In this document: positions 1 to 6,484 of the stretch, one piece after another
Layout: every line of letters starts with the position of its first letter
How positions within the stretch are numbered: position 1 is the stretch's first letter
NCBI GenBank assembly: GCA_004525885.1
Contig: SPBV01000019.1
Location: forward strand, 1-14,709
Direction: 5' to 3'
Length of the DNA stretch: 14,709 nt
Source of the DNA: Nitrosomonadales bacterium
Lineage (GTDB): Bacteria > Pseudomonadota > Gammaproteobacteria > Burkholderiales > Nitrosomonadaceae
Program-made: the position numbers and the translations under genes
The notes under the pieces: generated by a model
Database searches by the model: none
What the model was told of the DNA's origin: nothing
The model's input: the letters and a program-made list of their open reading frames with translations, nothing else

Positions 1-642
1 CTCAAAGCACGTATCGAACAATTGATGCAAAAATGTGGATTCAAATCGAGTGGTTTATTTGTAATGGACGGATCCCGTCGCAGCAGCCACGGAAATGCAT
101 ATTTCACCGGTTTTGGTAAGACCAAACGTATTGTTTTTTTTGATACATTACTTTCACATCTTAGTGCACCTGAAATTGTAGCAGTATTAGCACATGAACT
201 AGGGCATTTTAAGCGTCACCACGTTATCAAGCGTATTTCCTGGACTTTTGCTATGAGTCTGGTTTTCTTGTGGATGCTGGGTTACCTAATGCAACAGGAC
301 TGGTTCTATCAAGGACTAGGGGTATTTACATCGAGTAAGGTTCTGTCCGCTGCATCCTCACCTTCAACTGCAATGGCATTGTTACTGTTTTTCTTAGTAA
401 TGCCTACATTTACCTTTTTATTTCAGCCGTTATCAAGTTTATATTCACGAAAGCATGAATTTGAGGCTGATGCATACGCTGTGGAGAAAGCATCTGCTAG
501 CGATCTTACTCAAGCACTAGTAAAGCTATACCAAGATAATGCTTCCACACTTACTCCTGACCCACTACATTCAGCATTTTATGATTCGCATCCGCCCGCC
601 TTGGTAAGAATAGCGCGCTTACAAAACTTAGCGCATAATTAA
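1..642 (+). CDS. M48 family (Ste24/CAAX prenyl protease-like) membrane metallopeptidase, 5'-truncated by window edge
   Basis: The frame is open from base 1, so the true start lies outside the window; the first ATG (25) is internal. About 213 C-terminal residues are visible. The zinc-protease motif HELGH is encoded at 193-207. The third zinc ligand is probably the first Glu of EFEADAYA (Glu codon 457-459), as in Ste24-type M48 enzymes. Two hydrophobic stretches lie between these motifs, consistent with an integral inner-membrane protease. By family knowledge it cleaves membrane or membrane-associated proteins; the substrate cannot be told from sequence. The stop is followed by a 60-bp gap and then the pterin dehydratase on the same strand. 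The Ste24-like, phhB, rsgA order is one I recall from betaproteobacterial genomes. HtpX is less likely, because the spacing and the EFEAD context look like Ste24. Confidence 0.88.
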   Translation, partial: LKARIEQLMQKCGFKSSGLFVMDGSRRSSHGNAYFTGFGKTKRIVFFDTLLSHLSAPEIVAVLAHELGHFKRHHVIKRISWTFAMSLVFLWMLGYLMQQDWFYQGLGVFTSSKVLSAASSPSTAMALLLFFLVMPTFTFLFQPLSSLYSRKHEFEADAYAVEKASASDLTQALVKLYQDNASTLTPDPLHSAFYDSHPPALVRIARLQNLAHN

Positions 643-702
643 CTTTATAAAGAAATAGGTCATAATGATTCATTTTCTTTATTACTACTTATAGGAGAGA
701 TA

Positions 703-1044
703 ATGAACACTGTTATCAATAGTCTCGCATCCAGACAGTGTAAGCCTTGTGAAGGAGGTGTACCACCACTTATATCTTCAGAAATTACAACAATGATGGG
801 GCAACTTGATGGGTGGGAGTTTTTCGATAGACTGATAGGTAAGGCTTATAATTTTACAAATTATTATCAGACTATGGCTTTTGTTAATGCAGTGGCATGG
901 ATTTCGCATCGCGAAGATCATCATCCCGATATAGTGTTGAGCTACAATAAGTGCCGAGTAGAATACACAACCCACGCAATAGGGGGTTTGTCCGAGAACG
1001 ATTTTATTTGTGCGGCAAAGATTGACGCTCTATTTAAGATTTGA
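703..1044 (+). CDS. phhB: Pterin-4a-carbinolamine dehydratase (4a-hydroxytetrahydrobiopterin dehydratase)
   Basis: A 113-residue protein of normal family length. It dehydrates 4a-hydroxytetrahydropterin as part of pterin cofactor recycling in the cytosol. The family signature is clear. His73 and His74 lie in HREDHHPDI, and His91 lies in THAIGGLSENDF. The 17-residue spacing from His74 to His91 matches the catalytic histidine spacing of the mammalian enzyme (His62/His63/His80). The N-terminus carries a C-x2-C pair in CKPCEGGVPPL, common in bacterial members. The ATG at 703 has a good ribosome binding site, AGGAG at 693-697, five bases upstream. The stop codon overlaps the TTG start of rsgA by four bases (TTGA, 1041-1044), so the two genes are probably translationally coupled. 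No phenylalanine hydroxylase gene is visible nearby. Confidence 0.95.
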   Translation: MNTVINSLASRQCKPCEGGVPPLISSEITTMMGQLDGWEFFDRLIGKAYNFTNYYQTMAFVNAVAWISHREDHHPDIVLSYNKCRVEYTTHAIGGLSENDFICAAKIDALFKI

Positions 1045-1958
1045 ACCTAGTATATAGTCTTTCATCTGCACTACCTATACCTATACCTATCACTGGACAA
1101 ATAGTCGCTGCATTTGGTAGGCAATATCTGGTTGAATTTACAAACGAAGAGATTCTTTCCTGTGTGATGCGCGGGAAAAAAAATGGTGCAGTCTGTGGTG
1201 ACCAAGTTGAGGTTCAACGCACTACAATGGGCCAAGGTGTGATTGAAACCATTTCCCCGCGCAGTACGCTACTGTATCGTAGCAACGCTTTCCGTGAAAA
1301 GCTTATCGCTGCAAATATCACCCAAATTATTATTGTACTCGCTGCTGTTCCAAGCTTCGATGTGGAACTAGTAAACCGCTGCCTCATTGCTGCCGAGAAT
1401 CAGAATATAAAGGTCCTAATAATACTTAACAAGGCTGATCTTATTGAGCGTACACGATCCGCTGCAATTTTTCTCTCACTTTACCGAGAATTAGGCTATA
1501 CATTATTAGAGCTCAGCGCAAAAATGGATGTCGCGCCACTTTTGCCATACCTACAAGGTAATTTAAGCGTCTTAGTGGGGCAGTCCGGGATGGGAAAATC
1601 AACCCTTATCAATGCCCTCATTCCAACTGCTGACCGTGCCACTGCAAAAATTTCCATCGCACTTGATGCTGGACGGCATACTACCACCCACGCACATCTC
1701 TATCATCTCAATAAAAAGAGCCACGTTATTGATTCTCCTGGATTGCAGGAATTCGGCTTGCATCATATTAACAATACAGATCTGGCATGGGGATTTATCG
1801 AGTTTCATCCTTACATCGGGAAATGTAAATTTAGCGATTGTCTGCATATTAAAGAGCCGGGTTGTGCGCTAACGCTAGCAATGCAGGAAAGAAAAATCGA
1901 TATACGCCGTCTTGGGTTTTATCGAAAATTGATTACCTCAAGAGAGGCTACATTGTGA
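1041..1958 (+). CDS. rsgA: Ribosome small-subunit-dependent GTPase A
   Basis: A 305-residue circularly permuted GTPase that helps late 30S maturation. The G motifs appear in the permuted order typical of RsgA/YjeQ: G4 NKAD at 130-133, then G1 GQSGMGKS at 180-187, a switch segment GRHTTTH at 211-217, and G3 DSPG at 231-234. The C-terminal zinc knuckle is intact with spacing C-x4-C-x-H-x5-C (Cys262, Cys267, His269, Cys275). An N-terminal OB-fold is expected over roughly residues 17-70. The start must be the TTG at 1041 or later, because an in-frame stop lies at 1035-1037. The TTG overlaps the phhB stop by four bases, which supports coupled initiation. The protein is shorter than the 350-residue E. 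coli homologue, mostly at the N-terminus. Residues 11-17 (PIPIPI) come from a hexanucleotide repeat. Confidence 0.96.
   Translation: MNLVYSLSSALPIPIPITGQIVAAFGRQYLVEFTNEEILSCVMRGKKNGAVCGDQVEVQRTTMGQGVIETISPRSTLLYRSNAFREKLIAANITQIIIVLAAVPSFDVELVNRCLIAAENQNIKVLIILNKADLIERTRSAAIFLSLYRELGYTLLELSAKMDVAPLLPYLQGNLSVLVGQSGMGKSTLINALIPTADRATAKISIALDAGRHTTTHAHLYHLNKKSHVIDSPGLQEFGLHHINNTDLAWGFIEFHPYIGKCKFSDCLHIKEPGCALTLAMQERKIDIRRLGFYRKLITSREATL
1073..1090 (+). repeat. Three tandem ACCTAT units inside the rsgA N-terminus
   Basis: ACCTAT occurs three times in a row and encodes Pro-Ile dipeptides near the start of RsgA. A six-base unit keeps the reading frame, so changes in copy number would alter only the length of the N-terminal tail. 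Confidence 0.8.
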
Positions 1959-2093
1959 GGCCTGGTTTGTTTGGAGCTAGTTTGTCATAATTATTATTAG
2001 GAATGTGATTGGCTCTTGTTTTTAGAGGTATTGATCAAAGAGTTAGAAATAAAGATATCATATATATAAAATTCATCTTCCTGTTTTAGTAGA

Positions 2094-3680
2094 TTATTTT
2101 TTTATTTTTCTTCCCGACAACGGGTGATCTGAGAAAAGCTCAAATTGCTCGAAACCATTTACTATTACGTTGCCACCAGTACGATGGTATTCGGTCTCAA
2201 AGTTCTCAAGAAATTCCATAAAAGTGTGGTCGACAAGTTTGGAATTACTGAAATCAATTATTATTTCTTTACCAGGCTGGAATCGTTCGAACACTTTCTT
2301 AAAGCCAATTAAATTTGAGAATATTGCTGGATCCTGAACAGTCAAGTTGTACTTGCCATCAGTTTCTATTAATTCATAACGGGCTTTGAAGAGACTTCTA
2401 AAAGTAGCCCCATTCATAAAATGGATGATAAATTTAACTATGATTCCTGAGGCTATTCCTACAAGTAAATCAGTTGCTATAGTCACTGCAATAGTGACTA
2501 GAAAGATTATCAATTGGCTTTTGCCGGTCTTGTAAGTTTTAATGAATTCTTTTGGTGCGGCAAGGTTGTAGCCAACAAAGATTAGCATGGCAGCTAATGC
2601 GGTGTTTGGGATTAGTTCAATTACAGGAATCATCAGCAGCATGGCAATAAATAAGAAAAAACCATGGAAGAAATTTGCCCAACGTGTACGAGCACCGAAA
2701 CCTATATTTGCTGAACTACGTGCAACTTCAGATATCATTGGAGATCCACCCAATATTCCTGCAAGTGTATTTCCTACTCCAACAGCGACCAAGTCTTTAT
2801 TGAAATCGGACTGGCGTTTCCAGGGGTCCATATTATCCATGGCTTTTACTGTGAGGCAGGACTCCAAGCTACCTACCACTAAAAACATAAATACATACTT
2901 CCAGAAAACACCAGTTCCTATTCCGGAGAAATCAGGGTTGTAACCTATAGATCCCCAAAAATCTCCAATTTTAACTAGGGCATGTCCGGGTTGCGTTACA
3001 TTAAAATTCAGAATGATGGCCGCAGGAACCGCTATTAACAACACGATCATTGGGGCTGGGATTTTTTTGATAAAATTGATATTTATTTTCGGCATACTAA
3101 ATAGAATTATTAAGCCAATGATTCCAATTGTTGCAACGGGTATGTTGGCATGCATAATGGAACTAGGGATTTGTGCATAAAGTGCCAAAGGCTTCATCCC
3201 TGCTAATGTAGCAGGATCGATTCCCAATAAAATATGTGCTTGTTTAGAAATAATAATAAGGCCGATGGCCGCTAACATCCCGTGTACTGCGGAATGTGGA
3301 AAAAAATCACTGAGTGAGCCAGCTTTCAGGAGACCAATGATAACTTGAAGTACGGAAGCAACTACAATAACGCCCAGTGCAAGGTGCCAACCTTCCAGAC
3401 CACCCCCAAATGCAGTTACACATCCTGCAGAGATGGTTATCAGCCCGGCAGCCGGCCCTTTAATAGTAATTTTAGAACCAGCAAAAAAACTTACAAGCAT
3501 ACCTCCGATCATGGCGGTGAGCACCCCCATTGCTGGTGGGATCTCACCAGCTTTAGCGATACCTAAACTAAGTGGTAACGCTAAGAGGAATACAAGAAAG
3601 CCAGAAAGAAAATCAAATCTAAAGTTTTCTTTTAATCCTGCCAGTCCGTCTTTTGGTAGGGAAGAGTCAGTAGCACTCAT
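2094..3680 (-). CDS. SulP family anion permease with STAS domain, probable bicarbonate transporter
   Basis: A 528-residue polytopic inner-membrane protein. The transporter domain covers about residues 15-425, with SulP-typical segments such as FLVFLLALPLSLGIAKAGE (29-47), the KGPAAG loop (74-79), and GSLESCLTVKAMDNMDP followed by NTLAGILGGSPMISEVARSS (270-323). A C-terminal STAS domain spans about 440-515, with the conserved strand-loop IIIDFSNSKLVDHTF (473-487). The family carries sulfate, bicarbonate or other anions. Bicarbonate is inferred here from the adjoining carbonic-anhydrase-like and DAB genes, because SulP genes beside CA genes in chemolithoautotrophs are implicated in inorganic carbon uptake. 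The ATG at 3680 has GGAG at 3690-3693, nine bases upstream. The gene lies 96 bp downstream of the CA-like gene and ends convergently with rsgA. Sulfate transport cannot be excluded from sequence alone. Confidence 0.85.
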   Translation of the reverse strand: MSATDSSLPKDGLAGLKENFRFDFLSGFLVFLLALPLSLGIAKAGEIPPAMGVLTAMIGGMLVSFFAGSKITIKGPAAGLITISAGCVTAFGGGLEGWHLALGVIVVASVLQVIIGLLKAGSLSDFFPHSAVHGMLAAIGLIIISKQAHILLGIDPATLAGMKPLALYAQIPSSIMHANIPVATIGIIGLIILFSMPKININFIKKIPAPMIVLLIAVPAAIILNFNVTQPGHALVKIGDFWGSIGYNPDFSGIGTGVFWKYVFMFLVVGSLESCLTVKAMDNMDPWKRQSDFNKDLVAVGVGNTLAGILGGSPMISEVARSSANIGFGARTRWANFFHGFFLFIAMLLMIPVIELIPNTALAAMLIFVGYNLAAPKEFIKTYKTGKSQLIIFLVTIAVTIATDLLVGIASGIIVKFIIHFMNGATFRSLFKARYELIETDGKYNLTVQDPAIFSNLIGFKKVFERFQPGKEIIIDFSNSKLVDHTFMEFLENFETEYHRTGGNVIVNGFEQFELFSDHPLSGRKIKK

Positions 3681-3776
3681 AAGGATCAGCTCCAGTTATT
3701 TATAAATATTGTTAGTTTAAGAAAATTGTTTTTGGTGATTTTTTATTTTTCCTTTATTTCCACAGCTTAAAAGAGT

Positions 3777-4844
3777 CTATTCAAGAGTTAAGTTCTCGAT
3801 AGTATCTAGACGCTCTAGCACTTCAATTTTTCTTGTATTGAGATCAGTACATCCGGTAAGTATCTGTAGGTGAGGCACTAAACCTGGAACTTTATTTTTA
3901 ATAACATTGGTAGCAAATTTACTTAAATATATTGCCTTTTCTTTAGCTAATTCATGTTCAGCACCAATACTTCTGTACGCGGCAGAGGTCATGAGTACAG
4001 TGCCACTTTGGTTACCTCGACCATTTTCAATGTTGTTTAGTAAAAGTGTTGCAGCAGTTTCAATAGCAACAGAAAGATTTGGGTCAAAGGGCCCTACTAA
4101 GAAGGCTGTATTGATAGCGTGTAGCCAGTCAAAACCGCGCCCCACTCCCAAAACCCATTCATTATGTTCAACTTCCGCGATGGGTCTGTTAGAGGCGCGA
4201 ATTTCGGCAATGTGTCGGATGTTTCCTTCAATTAATGGCATCATGTCCATGGCAATTCTTTCAGGCATTGATGGGTACAACGAGCGAAGCATACTTTCCA
4301 GTTCTATCTTAGATGATTTTTTTACTTCTGCTAGGTCAATTGCACGTCCGTCGTCACCATGTAAAATTAGGGCATCGAGGTCGGTTTCAATACCACAAAC
4401 AATCGGTACAACAGCGCCCTTTCCATAAATACGGTCAAACTGAGCCTTAAGTTGTATAGCCATATCTCTGGCAGCATCAGTATCATAATTAAATCCTCTG
4501 CATCCGCGGTGAATATCACCACGTGCATAGTGATACGTTACAAATGTCAAGCAGTGCCTACCACGTCTAATCGAATACTGGATCCAGCTATCCAAAATAG
4601 ATTGAAAAAATGGCCAGCCAAGGTCGAACCTTCCGCCTAAGTTCCGGAAAGGTTGGATGATGCCGAGCGCGGTTTTTGTCATAACTGGTAAATTAAGCCT
4701 GCCATCCATGCACTTGAGAGCCGCTATTTCAGTTGGGTGATCGCCTCTGTATCTGCGGCGTTCCGTAGCCAAATCAATAAAAGCCTGAGAATGAAGTGTA
4801 TTCAAGTTGAGTAAATAATCAATTCCAGTATTTAACTTTTTCAA
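3777..4844 (-). CDS. CsoSCA-like beta-class carbonic anhydrase lacking the carboxysomal N-terminal region
   Basis: A 355-residue soluble protein predicted to interconvert CO2 and bicarbonate. A beta-CA zinc site is visible: Cys45, Asp47 and Arg49 form C-x-D-x-R (CMDGR), and Cys115 lies in HYARGDIHRGC with two candidate histidine ligands, His105 and His112. Carboxysomal CsoSCA uses Cys173, His242 and Cys253; His105 to Cys115 (10 residues) is close to its 11-residue spacing, while His112-x2-Cys115 matches ordinary beta-CAs. CsoSCA is about 500 residues, and its first cysteine is about 128 residues further in, so this protein lacks that N-terminal part, which includes the RubisCO-binding segment. 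The C-terminal half (VGRGFDWLHAIN, VGPFDP and beyond) shows no second metal site. The start is TTG, fixed by a consensus ribosome binding site. The gene lies 131 bp downstream of M3. I am confident of the CA-like site, less so of the exact subfamily. Confidence 0.75.
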   Translation of the reverse strand: MKKLNTGIDYLLNLNTLHSQAFIDLATERRRYRGDHPTEIAALKCMDGRLNLPVMTKTALGIIQPFRNLGGRFDLGWPFFQSILDSWIQYSIRRGRHCLTFVTYHYARGDIHRGCRGFNYDTDAARDMAIQLKAQFDRIYGKGAVVPIVCGIETDLDALILHGDDGRAIDLAEVKKSSKIELESMLRSLYPSMPERIAMDMMPLIEGNIRHIAEIRASNRPIAEVEHNEWVLGVGRGFDWLHAINTAFLVGPFDPNLSVAIETAATLLLNNIENGRGNQSGTVLMTSAAYRSIGAEHELAKEKAIYLSKFATNVIKNKVPGLVPHLQILTGCTDLNTRKIEVLERLDTIENLTLE

Positions 4845-4859
4845 ATCTTCTCCTCCAGT
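4779..4859 (-). repeat. Intact member of a direct repeat pair (5' end of the CA-like gene)
   Basis: The ribosome binding site and first 22 codons of the CA-like gene match 14499-14580 in the same orientation. Over the 22 codons the match is 53 of 66 bases with no indel. A single inserted base plus a short gap occur in the ribosome-binding-site part. The distance between copies is about 9.72 kb and spans the whole M1-dabA-dabB-M2-M3 operon. Confidence 0.8.
4851..4856 (-). promoter_or_regulatory. Shine-Dalgarno that fixes a TTG start for the CA-like gene
   Basis: The - strand reads GGAGGA, then six bases, then TTG at 4844. The near-perfect ribosome binding site at ideal spacing supports TTG as the start; no ATG or GTG lies close in the same frame. 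Confidence 0.75.
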
Positions 4860-4975
4860 GTCGTTATCTTAAATTAAATAAACTTAACAAGGACAGACAG
4901 TAGAATAACAGCAGGATGTTGCTATCAAGTTATTATTCTTTTGGCGCATAGCTAATACATGTACAAGGGAAAAAA

Positions 4976-6484
4976 CTAACGAGCCCCATTAAATAAATGT
5001 AATAGCCAAGCTTCTGACGCCATATAATTAATGTTAAGAACATAATCTGGGAAAAATCCAAACCCTAAAACTAATAATGCAGGGATACACAATAAAGCCA
5101 TCTCACGGGGCAATAAATCTTGTGTCGAATTTATGCTTGTATGTGTGACTGGACCAAAAAATACACGCCGGGTAAACGATAGCATGTAAGCCGCACTAAG
5201 CACTAAACCTAGCAATGCAGCTATACCCAAGCTAGGGTGGGTAATCAATGCGCTAATGATCAGTAATAATTCTGCTGGAAACCCATTAGTTCCTGGCATT
5301 CCAATACTTGCCAGGGCAAATAAAAAATAAAAACAGGTTAGACGTGGCATCACTTTAGCTAGGCCACCTAGGTGGATAGCTTCAGTGCTACCAAGTCGAT
5401 GATGAATAAATCCAGCAACCAGCATCAAGGAGCTGGAGATTAGAGTAAAGTTGAGTAATTGAAAAATCGCACCTTGAACACCTTGAATATTTAAGGATGA
5501 AATACCGATTATTACTAGGCCAACATGGCTAATACTAGCGTAAGCCAGTAAACGACGTAAGTTAGTTTGATGCAATGCAATCAGCGCACCATAAAGAAGT
5601 GTAATGGCGCCAAGAAGACCTAGCACCCAGCTGTATTCAACAGCTGCAGTGGGTGCTAGCGGCATGGTAAAGCGTAGTATGCCGTAAACTCCTAGTTTTA
5701 GACCAGTTAGTATTGCCGTTACGTGAACTGGGCCCTCCATTGCGGCGGTTGGCAGCCAAGAATGAAACGGAACTAACGGCGCTTTGAAAGCAAAACCTAA
5801 CAGTAATAATAAGAAGATCAGCGTTTGTAAATTATTTGCCAAGGGTGTTTCTAAAAGGATCGGTAAGCTAAAGGAAAGATCTTGGGGAATAGTGCCACCG
5901 ATTACATCTGCATGATTCATTGCTAGTATAACGATTGCAAACAATAACGCAGCACCACCAAATAGCATATACAGAACGTATTTCATCGCCGCACCGCGTC
6001 GCTGAGAGCCTACTCCCCATAGGCCGATTAAAAAGAAAAAAGGTGGTAGTGTTAGTTCCCAGAACAAGAAGAATAGCGCGGTATCCAGTGCGGTAAACAC
6101 CCCGATAGTAGCGGCCTCCAGTGCTAATAAGAATGCATAATGAAACCGAGGGATGTACTGTACTGAATTCCACGAGGCAATAATAGCCATCATTGTCAAC
6201 AGCGCTGTCATTGGTAAAAATAGCACTGAAATGCCATCAATGCCGATCAAATACTCAATATTTAGCAGCGGTATCCAAGAATATTTTTCGACCAGTTGAA
6301 AATGTCCATTATTGGCATTAAATAGCTGTAGTGCTATGAGCAGTGTCAGGGCCAATTCAATACCAGCTATCGTTAGCGCGATATTTTTGGCTAGTTTTGC
6401 ACTGCGGGTAGCCCAAGTTGCGATAGCACCGAATAAGGGCAACAGAATAACAAGGCTTAATATTGGAAAGATGGATTCACTCAT
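4976..6484 (-). CDS. NuoM-like antiporter-type membrane subunit (M3) of a DAB-type carbon pump
   Basis: A 502-residue polytopic protein of the complex I NuoL/M/N and Mrp antiporter superfamily (PF00361). All hallmark proton-path residues of NuoM are present: Glu143 in FWELTLPPFFFLIG, Lys234 in FAFKAPLVPFHSWLP, Lys263 in TGLKLGVYGILRF, and Glu405 in GMPGTNGFPAELLL. By homology it moves protons or sodium ions. Beside dabA/dabB and without other complex I subunits, it probably works in the carbon pump rather than in NADH oxidation. I place the start at ATG 6484. It overlaps the preceding stop by eight bases (ATGAGTGA) and has AAGGA at 6493-6497. A longer frame with a TTG at 6505 exists but would add seven polar residues and a 29-base overlap. 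It is the last gene of the tightly packed block. Confidence 0.9.
   Translation of the reverse strand: MSESIFPILSLVILLPLFGAIATWATRSAKLAKNIALTIAGIELALTLLIALQLFNANNGHFQLVEKYSWIPLLNIEYLIGIDGISVLFLPMTALLTMMAIIASWNSVQYIPRFHYAFLLALEAATIGVFTALDTALFFLFWELTLPPFFFLIGLWGVGSQRRGAAMKYVLYMLFGGAALLFAIVILAMNHADVIGGTIPQDLSFSLPILLETPLANNLQTLIFLLLLLGFAFKAPLVPFHSWLPTAAMEGPVHVTAILTGLKLGVYGILRFTMPLAPTAAVEYSWVLGLLGAITLLYGALIALHQTNLRRLLAYASISHVGLVIIGISSLNIQGVQGAIFQLLNFTLISSSLMLVAGFIHHRLGSTEAIHLGGLAKVMPRLTCFYFLFALASIGMPGTNGFPAELLLIISALITHPSLGIAALLGLVLSAAYMLSFTRRVFFGPVTHTSINSTQDLLPREMALLCIPALLVLGFGFFPDYVLNINYMASEAWLLHLFNGAR

Noticed and set aside
748..757. Strong Shine-Dalgarno-like GAAGGAGGTG inside phhB
   Set aside because: It encodes the conserved CEGGV segment; no plausible internal gene starts behind it.
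2010..2035. CTCT/AGAG mini-hairpin with T-run after rsgA as a terminator
   Set aside because: The stem is only four bases and the T-rich part is in the loop; not convincing.
3907..4428. Long + strand open frame of 173 codons opposite the CA-like gene
   Set aside because: It is antisense to a gene with a recognisable active site and a strong ribosome binding site, and it shows no family features.
4957..4964. TACATGTA palindrome between M3 and the CA-like gene as an operator
   Set aside because: Eight bases in AT-rich DNA can arise by chance and there is no second copy nearby.
4845..4975. A promoter for the CA-like gene, such as TTGATA or TTGTTA with poor -10 partners
   Set aside because: Spacing or -10 match is poor in each case; the gap probably holds a promoter, but none can be picked.
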